NCBI RefSeq assembly: GCF_037101375.1
Contig: NZ_AP029020.1
Coordinates: forward strand, 1 to 64,000
From: Acidovorax sp. DW039
GTDB lineage: Bacteria; Pseudomonadota; Gammaproteobacteria; Burkholderiales; Burkholderiaceae_C
Direction of reading: 5' to 3'
Length of the DNA stretch: 64,000 nt
How positions within the stretch are numbered: position 1 is the first letter of the stretch; each line of letters opens with the position of its first letter. Of this stretch, positions 26,270 to 34,600 are shown piece after piece. Under the pieces are notes generated by a model that had not been told where the DNA came from, made no database searches, and saw only the letters and a list, made by a program, of their open reading frames with translations. Both the position numbers and the translations under genes were made by a program.

Positions 26270-27343
26270 GGCTGTTCTAGCGAATGCTAGTGACACTTTG
26301 ATTTCCCATAGCGGCATCCAGCACCAGCGCAGGTTGCATCCTCATGGGGCCTGATCGCTCCAGCATCCTGAACCAGCCCAGATACGAATCAAGGTACTTC
26401 GTGGCAACACCCTTGAAGCGCTGCATCCAGGCGCGCAGCCTGCTGACATAGGCATTGACGTTCTGCACATGCCAGGGCCCTTTTACCCGTTGGCCTTTGC
26501 TCACGTTCACCGCCTGATGCTGCACTCCCAGAGCCCGCGCAGCGCTGGCCAGCGTGACGCTGCCATCGGTGCACAGGATGGTGTCTGGTGGTAGCAAGGG
26601 GTGCAGTGCAGTTTGTACGCTCACCGCCTGGTGGGTCTGCAGGATGAAGTTTGCCGTGGCTCCAGCTCTGTCTCGCGCCATCAACACCGGGGTGTACTCC
26701 GAGCCCTTGCAGCCAGCCAGCGCTTTGCCGCCCCGCCTGCGAGGGTGGCGCAGCAGTCCCCTTTCTCCCTTGCAGGAGACCAGGAAGTAGGACTCATCAG
26801 CCTCGGCGATGCCCAGAAGTTGGCGTGCCTGCAGAGTCTTGGGGCAGGCCAGGAAGCGGTGGCGCCAGCGAAAGGCGGTGCTTTGCGCCACACCCAATCG
26901 CTGAGCCACCTGGTTGAGCGAGAGTCCTTCGCCCAGGGCCTGTGCCTGGCCCACCCACTTGTCCCGCAGATGCAGCCGTGCCAGTGGTGTGCCTGTCAGG
27001 GCGTTGAAGGTGCGCTTGCACTGTCGGCACTTGAAGCGTTGCAACCCATTGGCCGAGCCGTTCTTGACGAGCCGGGAGCTGGCGCAGTGTGGGCAAGCCC
27101 GGCCCTCGCTGGCGTGCGCCTCAATGACGGCACTGGTTTGGCTTCGATTCATCAGCGCCTGCAGGCAGCTTGCCAGTTGCTGGCGCTGGTGGTACGTCAG
27201 CTGGGGCAGGCTGTGGATCAAGCGCGTCATCTGTTGCTGTCGCATGGCCTTCTCCTGGGGCGAACGCAAAGGCGTCATGCTCAAAAAGATGGGGACCATG
27301 CGGCACGATTAAAGTCTCATCACTAGCTTTCGCTAGAAGAGCC
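26270..27343 (-). mobile_element. IS1595-family element (1074 bp)
   Basis: Ends GGCTGTTCTAGCGAATGCTA (left) and, inward from the right, GGCTCTTCTAGCGAAAGCTA are terminal inverted repeats. A perfect 8-bp target duplication TGGAATCG lies at 26262-26269 and 27344-27351; 8 bp is the usual length for IS1595. One intact transposase gene is carried on the minus strand. Insertion is recent relative to the integrase relic it splits. Confidence 0.9.
26277..27245 (-). CDS. IS1595-family transposase
   Basis: A 322-residue DDE transposase. Start MRQQQMTRLI (27245) is chosen because CAGGAGAAGG precedes it; earlier in-frame ATGs lack a site. N-terminal zinc ribbon (CPHCASSRLVKNGSANGLQR and CRQCKRTFNALTGTPLARLH), HTH (LSLNQVAQRLGVAQSTAFRW), then the ISXO2-like catalytic domain with Asp in GIAEADESYF, ILCTDGSVTLAS and the His/Asn region GPWHVQNVNAYVSRL. 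The frame is intact and all recognised motifs are present, so it may be active. Confidence 0.85.
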   Translation of the reverse strand: MRQQQMTRLIHSLPQLTYHQRQQLASCLQALMNRSQTSAVIEAHASEGRACPHCASSRLVKNGSANGLQRFKCRQCKRTFNALTGTPLARLHLRDKWVGQAQALGEGLSLNQVAQRLGVAQSTAFRWRHRFLACPKTLQARQLLGIAEADESYFLVSCKGERGLLRHPRRRGGKALAGCKGSEYTPVLMARDRAGATANFILQTHQAVSVQTALHPLLPPDTILCTDGSVTLASAARALGVQHQAVNVSKGQRVKGPWHVQNVNAYVSRLRAWMQRFKGVATKYLDSYLGWFRMLERSGPMRMQPALVLDAAMGNQSVTSIR

Positions 27344-27384
27344 TGGAATCGATAGCAAACTGCATGGATGCGAGCTCGTATCCC

Positions 27385-27861
27385 TCAAGGTACGCGATGT
27401 ATGCCACGGAGATCAGATTGGAAGCCGCGCCATTCGACGGGCTGCTGACCTGCGTGCTCGCTCCCAGGAAGAGTCATATCAAATCTGGTGGCTAGTTGAG
27501 CTCTGGGTACTGTTGACGGCGATCGCGCTGAAAACGTGAAGTCATCGACTTTTTCCACACCCTGTACGTTCTGAGCAACCAACACTGCCAAGTCTCGCTG
27601 AGTCTTATCAGTCACCATGCCGCTGAGCAGCACCACCCCGTTGTGAACTTGAATGCTAATTTCACTGCGCTGCAAAGGTGATAGGCTTAGCGCGACACGC
27701 ACACGAGACTTGAGCACACTATCTTCTAAGTAGTCACTAGGAGAGGAGTCTGTAGGCGTCATGCTGACTGTGCCGGACTGTTTACAGCCTTGTATCGACA
27801 CCACAGTTAGCAAGCCCAGAAGAGCATAGGAGAGTCGGCGGCTTTCGACCATATTGACCAT
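27385..27861 (-). CDS. BON-domain lipoprotein
   Basis: A 158-residue protein from ATG 27861 (behind GAGGGAA). The signal peptide ends VVSIQGC, a lipobox-like site. One BON domain follows (YLEDSVLKSRVRVALSLSPL, ISIQVHNGVVLLSGMVTDKT, GVEKVDDFTF). It then has a tail of about 50 residues that overlaps, on the other strand, the end of the split integrase relic, so its original C-terminus may have been replaced when that region rearranged. It is not close to the other BON gene in sequence. Likely an envelope-stress protein. Confidence 0.75.
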   Translation of the reverse strand: MVNMVESRRLSYALLGLLTVVSIQGCKQSGTVSMTPTDSSPSDYLEDSVLKSRVRVALSLSPLQRSEISIQVHNGVVLLSGMVTDKTQRDLAVLVAQNVQGVEKVDDFTFSARSPSTVPRAQLATRFDMTLPGSEHAGQQPVEWRGFQSDLRGIHRVP

Positions 27862-28366
27862 AGGACATTCCCTCAAGACGCTGGCTATCGGATGGACGGC
27901 CATTGAGAGCAGATGTTCCATCTACCGAGAGCACATGTCTGTGCGTAAACGTACTCTTCGTAGAAATTCTCCTCAAAATTCCAGGCATATGGACTTGATC
28001 GTCCCGTATTGGCAATGCCTTTTATCTTTCACAGATGCTTGGGATTCCTGTGGCTTCAACTGTGGAAAGAAAAAGAGCCAAGCGCTTTGTTGCGAAGTAC
28101 GCAAGTCAGCCGAATGCTCATTGTGTTTACCCAACCAGCCAACGCATCTTTCACTTGCTTTGGAACATGCCTGTAGCATCGAAGCGGACATCGAATCCAT
28201 GTTCGCATCGCCAGCTTCAGGACTCAAGTAAACGCACAAAGTGCGCAAAAAGTGTCACTGCGATCTGCTCGCTACCGCACAGACAGGTGGCATCAACACC
28301 CTTTACAAAACGCTCAGAGCGCCGCCACAAGCCGGCTGCCTAGTTCATCTGTAAAAGGAGTCGTGC
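27862..28366. other. Divergent intergenic region, no gene recognised
   Basis: About 500 bp between the BON gene (minus) and the small membrane protein plus ndvB (plus). It must hold both promoters. Open frames here lack family features; no clear operator was identified. Confidence 0.4.
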
Positions 28367-28609
28367 ATGCCCTATATCTCTCCCCATTCCCCTGTTTGGG
28401 ACACTTCTTGCTCAGGATGGCCTGCAAAATTATCGGCGCTGGAGGACTCCGAACTGGGTGAGCATTTGGCGTATTGCGGCGCGCTGCGCGGGCCACTGCA
28501 TCAGTTTTTTACGGGCGCTGCGTTGCTGTGGGGCGTAGTGGCAGAACATGTGATCACAACCGCGCTCCTGGTTACATTGCTTGTGGGAGCTTTATCGCTG
28601 GTCCATTAG
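28367..28609 (+). CDS. Small membrane protein preceding ndvB
   Basis: An 80-residue protein with a good ribosome site (AAAAGGAG, 6 nt before ATG) and one C-terminal membrane helix (residues 54-78, WGVVAEHVITTALLVTLLVG). The N-terminal part (WPAKLSALEDSELGEHLAYC) is soluble and acidic. It ends 12 bp before the ndvB ATG, so it is cotranscribed with the glucan synthase gene. No family is recognised. Its position suggests a small partner or regulator of the synthase. Confidence 0.55.
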   Translation: MPYISPHSPVWDTSCSGWPAKLSALEDSELGEHLAYCGALRGPLHQFFTGAALLWGVVAEHVITTALLVTLLVGALSLVH

Positions 28610-28621
28610 GGATAAGCAGAC

Positions 28622-31600
28622 ATGGAGTTGCGTACGCCATGGCCCTGGGTTCCTTCCGCGCTGGACCGCATGCTCGACGCCCGGGCAGGCGCTGTACTGG
28701 ACCCCTTGCGCGCCGAAGTGTTTGGCGTTGCCCGCTTCGAAGAGCATGGTCGGCACCTGGCCTCCACGCACGAGGCGGGCAGGGCTCCCTTCGGCCGGGC
28801 CACCTTTTACCCACGCCTGCAGAGCAACATCCGCGCGCTGCGGGCCGCATACCGCTACCTGTTCGATGCACCACATGACGAGCATGTCGTCAGCCCCGCC
28901 GCTGAATGGCTATTTGACAACTTCCACCTGATCGAAAGCCAGCTCAAGGAAATCCGGGCCGGGTTGCCGCCGCGTTACTACCGATCGCTGCCGGTGCTCA
29001 AAGACGCCCCGCTGGTGGGCCTGCCGCGTGTGTACGGTGTGGCGTGGTCGTTTGTGGCCCACACCGACAGCGCGTTCGATGAATCGCTGCTGGTGCACTA
29101 TCTCAATGCCTACCAGCAGACCCGCGAGCTGAGCCAGGGGGAGCTGTGGGCGTTGCCCACCACGCTGCGTGTGGTGCTAGTGGAGAACCTGCGCCGCTTG
29201 GCCGAGCGCCTGGCCAGCCACAAGGCCGCGCAGGAGCTTGCCAGCCTGTGCGCCGCCCGCAGCAATGACCTGAACGTGTTGACGCTGGATGCCGCCTGCG
29301 CAGCCATGGAGCAACGTGGCGTGGCCCCGGTGTTCCTGGCCCACATGGCGCAGTCAATGATGGGGCGCGGTGTGGTGGGCGGGCATGCCGCTGCAAGCAC
29401 GCCAACGCCCGTACAGCAGTGGTTGCTGACCGCTGTGCCCGACTTGGTGGCGCTACAGGCCCAGCAGCAGATCAACCAGGCGGCCGACCAGCTGAGCATG
29501 GGCAATGCCGTCACAGCACTGCGGAGGGTGGGCGCGGCCGACTGGTCCGACATCATCAGCCAGACCAGCCTGGTGCTGCGCGCCATGCTGCTGTCGCCCG
29601 TGTTCGCGGCTGAAGACGAGTCCACCCGCAACACCACCTTGCACGGCATCGAAAACCTGTCGGCCCGCAGCGGGCAGGGCGAGGCCGCCGTGGCGCAGGC
29701 GCTGCTGGTGCTGATGTCGGGTGCCGACGGCGAGCCTCCAGATCATCCAGGAGCTGCGCAGGCCTTGGCAGGCTATTGGCTGCAAGGCGCCGGGCGCAAC
29801 CAGCTGGAGCATGCCCTGGATGTGCGCCGACATGCCACCGACGCGGTGGCCCTGTGGCGTTCTGCGATGGGTCTTTCACGTGTGCCGCTGTACCTGGGCG
29901 CCTTGCTGCTGGGCTCGCTCGGTCTGCTGACCTGGCTGATGGCGCCGCTGTGGGGTGTGCAGGCGGGGCCCGATACCAGCGCAGCCCATCTTGTGGGCCT
30001 GGCGCTGGTTGCCGTCTTGTTGCTGCTGCCCGTGTCCGAGATCGTGGTGGCCGTGGTCAACCGGCTCATTGGCGAATCCGTCCAGCCGACCTACATGCCC
30101 CGCTACCTGCTGCCAGCGGGCATTCCGGGATCGGCACGTGTGCTGGTGGCTATCCCGGCCCTGCTCAGCAGCACCGGCACCATCGAGCGGCTGGTGCACC
30201 GCCTGCACCTGCATTACCTGGCCAACCCCGAGCCCTTTGCGCAATTTGCGCTGCTGACCGACGGTGTGGATGCCGATGCGCAAGACCTGCCCGAAGACGG
30301 CGTGCGGCTGGCCCATGCCGAGGGCTTGATGTTGGCCCTGAATGCCCAGCACCCATCTATCACGGGCGATGCACCGCGGTTTTTGCTGCTGCACCGCACC
30401 CGCACCTACAGCTCCACGCAGCAGCAGTGGATCGGCTGGGAGCGCAAGCGCGGCAAGCTCGAACAGCTGGTGGCGGCCCTCGCCACTGGCGGGCAAGGCG
30501 CCTTCCTGGACCTGGGCGAACTTTCGCACCTGGCGCCCCAGACCCGCTATGTGCTCACGCTCGACAGCGATACGCAGCTGCCCCTGGGCCGCCTGCGGAG
30601 CCTGGTGGGTGTGGCTGAGCACCCCGAGAACCAGCCTCGGCTGGATGCCACAGGCCAGCGCGTGGTGCAGGGCTACGGCATCCTGCAGCCCCGGGTGCTG
30701 GCGCCACTGCCCACCTCTGCCACCACCTCGTTGTGGCAGTGGCTGTTTGCGGGCCAGCAGGGGCTGGATCCGTACAGCGCCATGACGTCCGACGTGTACC
30801 AGGATTTTTTTGCCGAAGGCAGCTTCACCGGCAAGGGCCTGCTGCATGTGGCTACTGTGCACGCCGTGCTGGGCGGGCGCCTGCCGGCCGACCAGGTGCT
30901 GAGCCACGACCTGCTCGAAGGTGCGCTGGCACGCTGCGCCGTGGTGAGCGATGTGACGCTGGTGGAGGCGGAGCCCGAACACAGTGACACCGCCGCCGTC
31001 CGCCTGCACCGCTGGACGCGGGGCGACTGGCAGCTGTGGCCCTTTCTGGTCCAGGCCCGCCGTTGGGGCTTATCACCCGTCAACCGCTGGAAGCTTCTGG
31101 ATAACCTGCGCCGCTCGCTCGTGGCGCCCGCGTCGCTGGTGCTGGTGGTGCTGGCCCTGGCGGGGCTGGGCCTGCCCTTGGCCAGCACGCTGGCGCTGGT
31201 GGTGGCGGCCTATGCGTCTGCGCTCTTGATGGGGGCACTGGCGGGCTGGGTGCCCAGCCGCTTTGGGCTGGTCGGCATGCGTTTTGTGCACGAAGCCTCA
31301 GGCGACCTGTTGCGCGCCCTGGCCAGTGGTGTGTGGCACCTGGCCCTGCTGCCGCAGCAGGCGCTGCTGCTGGGCGATGCCGTGGTGCGCACTGTGCACC
31401 GACAGGCCGTGAGCCGTTGGCATCTGCTGGAGTGGACCACGGCCGAGGCTGCGCAGAACACCCTGATCACAGGCCTGGGCGCCACGCTGCGCAGACACAA
31501 GGCGGCACCCTTGCTGGCGCTGGGCTGTGGCGTAGCGCTGTGGGCTGGTGGAACCCAGACAGCCTGGGCCTTGGTGGGGCCGTTGCTGGCGCTGTGGGCG

Positions 31601-34600
31601 CTGTCGCCGCTGCTGGTGTGGCTGGCCAACCGCGTTCCGTCTGGCCTGGGCAACCCAACACTGTCGGCACAGGACCAGGACCTGTTGCACGGCGTGGCGC
31701 GCGACACCTGGCGTTTGTTCGAGCGCTGTGTGGATGCCCACAACCACCACCTGCCGCCCGACAACCTCCAGACCGCCCCGTATGAAATGGTGGCGCACCG
31801 TACCTCGCCCACCAACATCGGGCTGTACCTGCTGAGCGCAAGTTGTGCGCGCCAGTTCGGCTGGATTGGCACGCTGGAGCTGCTCGACCGGCTCGAAGCC
31901 ACCCTCATGAGCCTGCAAGCCATGGAGCGGCACCGGGGCCACTTCCTGAACTGGTACGACACCGAAACCCTGCGGCCCCTGCACCCGCGTTATGTGTCCA
32001 CGGTGGACAGCGGCAATTTATGCGCGCACCTGGTGGCCGTGGCGCAGGCCTGCAGCGCGCTGGCGGCGCAGCCACTATCACCGCTGGCGGGTGCGCAGGC
32101 CATCTGCACCTCGCTGGCGCGGCTGCAGCGCCGGCTGGGCATCCACCACCCGGGCTTGCGCGGGATGCTTCCCTCGTCCGCCTTGAGCCGTCTGCTGGTA
32201 CTGCGTCTGCCGGACCCGTCGCACCAGCCGGAGGTCACGGCGTTTCGCGCGCTGCTGGCGCAGGCGCAGGACGAGCTGCGCAGCATTGCCCAGCCACGCC
32301 ACCCGGCCATCGTGCACAGCCCGCCCACGGCGCAGGACGAACTGCTGTGGCTGCTGGCCGACCACCTGGCCACACTGCACTCGGTGGACCGTGACCAGCA
32401 GGCCGCACACAACGGCGGCGCACCCGAGGCCACGCGGCGCCTCATGGGGCTGGCAGAGGCGCTGGATACCCTGGCCTGGCAGGCCGACTTCCGGTTTCTG
32501 TACCACCCCCGCCGGCACCTGTTGCACATTGGCTACCGGGTGGACGAGCAGCAGCTGGACACCTCGTTCTACGACTTGCTCGCGTCCGAATCGCGCACCA
32601 CCAGCCTGCTGGCCGTCGCCAAGGGCGACTTGCCCGTCAAGCACTGGGCGGCCCTGGGGCGGCCGTTCTTTGCCAGCGGCCACCATGCGGTGCTGCGCTC
32701 GTGGTCAGGATCGATGTTCGAGTACCTGATGCCCACGCTGGTCATGGACGAGCCGTATAACAGTGCCCTGGGCGAGGCAGGGCGGTCCGCCCTGCGTGAG
32801 CATGTGGCGCTGGTGCAGGCCTTGGGCAAAGACATGCCCTGGGGCATTTCAGAATGCGCCTACGCCGGGCGCGACCACACGCTGGCCTACCAGTACGCTC
32901 CGCAAGGCGTGCCCCGCTTGGCCTTGCGCCGCACGCCCGTGGGCGAGCTGGTGATTGCCCCCTATGCCACGGCGCTGGCCACCCAGGTGGATGCCCGTGC
33001 AGCCAGCGCCAACTTCCGCACGCTGGCCGCACTGTCGGCGCGGGGGCGCTACGGCTTTTACGATGCGCTGGACTTCACGCCCGAACGCCAGACCCATGGC
33101 GAGCGGCTCACGCTGGTCAACACCTACATGGCCCACCACCAGGGCATGACCATCGTGGCGCTGGCCAACGTGCTGCTGGGTGGCGTTGCGCAGCGCTGGG
33201 GCACGGCGCATGCCCGCATCGAAGCCGTGCTGCCGCTGCTGCAGGAGCGCGCCCCGCGCGAGCTGCCCACCTTGCAGGCCACACCGCCGCGCCTGCCGCT
33301 GCATGCGCGCCAACAAAAAACGCCCGACCATGTGCGCCCCGTCACCCCGGGCGCCCAGGTCTTGGAGCCCACACACCTGCTGGGCAACGGGCGCTACAGC
33401 GTTACCCTGCGCGCCAACGGGGCAGGGTGGAGCCGCTGGCGCCAGACGGGCATCACCCGCTGGCGCGACGATGCGCTGCGGGATGCACATGGCAGCTTTC
33501 TGTATGTGCGGCAGATGGGCTCCAGCGTGCCCGCGTCCGTCACCAGCCACCCCGCGCCCGATGCACGTGCGGTGTATGGCAGCATCTTCCACACCGACCG
33601 CGTGTGTTTTGACGCACTGTGGCCGGGGCTGCGCGTACACACCACCGTGTGGGTGAGCCCGGAAGACGACATTGAACTGCGCAAGGTGGTGGTGAGCAAC
33701 CTGGGTGATGAGGTGATCGAGCTGGAGCTGATCTCGGCCCTGGACATCACCCTGGCCACCCACGCGGCCGACGAGGCGCACCCCGCGTTCTCCAACCTTT
33801 TCGTCGCCGCCGACTGGCTGCCCGCACAGCAGGCGCTGCGGTTCATCCGAACGCCCCGCCTGCAGACCGAGACCACCCTGCAAGCCGCCCACTTTGTCGC
33901 AGATACCCAAGGGCACGTGCTGGGCCTGCGTTGCCAGACCGACCGGCAGCTCTGGCTGGGGCGCAACCATACGCCCGGCCAGCCGTTGGCTTTGCTCAGC
34001 CGCGTGCCTGAAGTGCCTGCATCGCTGGACACGGGCCTGGACCCTGTGGCGGCGCTGGGCGTGATGCTGCGCATTGCGCCCGTTGCGCAGGCCTGCGTCA
34101 CTTTTGCTACGGCGGCATCGCAAGACCCGGCCACGCTGCTGGCCATCATCGACAAGTACCGCCAACCCACCTATCTGGAGCGCGCTTCGGCCATGTCTGC
34201 CACGCTGGCCAGCATCCAGTGGGCGTCGCACCGCCCGCACCGCGACTACCTGCCCGCGCTGCAGGCATTGACCACGGCGCTGGTGTTCACGCTGTCCAAG
34301 GTCCACACCCCCTACCTCGGCGTGCTGACCGAGGCCCAGGCCGCCCACCCCGTGTGTGACGGGCGCGCGCTGTGGCAACTGGGCCTCTCAGGCGACCGAC
34401 CCATCGTGCTGGTGATGGCCGGATCGCCCCAGGGCATGGGCTTGCTGCGCACGCTGGCCCAGGCGCTGCGCGAATGGGCGCATGGCGGTGTGGCCTGCGA
34501 CCTGGTGGTGCTCAGCAGCGAATCGCACTCGTACCACATGCCCCTGCAGCGCGAGCTGACGCTGCTGCGCGAGCACCACGATGCCGACCTGGTCACGCAC

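Larger units (their letters stand above)
26107..27400 (+). pseudogene. Integrase-like gene fragment split by IS1595
   Basis: From an ATG at 26107 the frame gives METSSSAVHREPWNKGKI, a TAG, GQKAPFKLKDV, another TAG, then after a shift RVRLQMQGRTRELALLNLGI. The IS1595-family element sits exactly here (26270-27343). The frame resumes at 27344 with GIDSKLHGCELVSLKVRDVC. This is the N-terminal part of a family of short tyrosine-recombinase-like proteins that begin with WNKGK and contain LNLGIDSKLR. Two nonsense codons and the IS insertion make it non-functional; the 3' end is lost. Confidence 0.7.
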
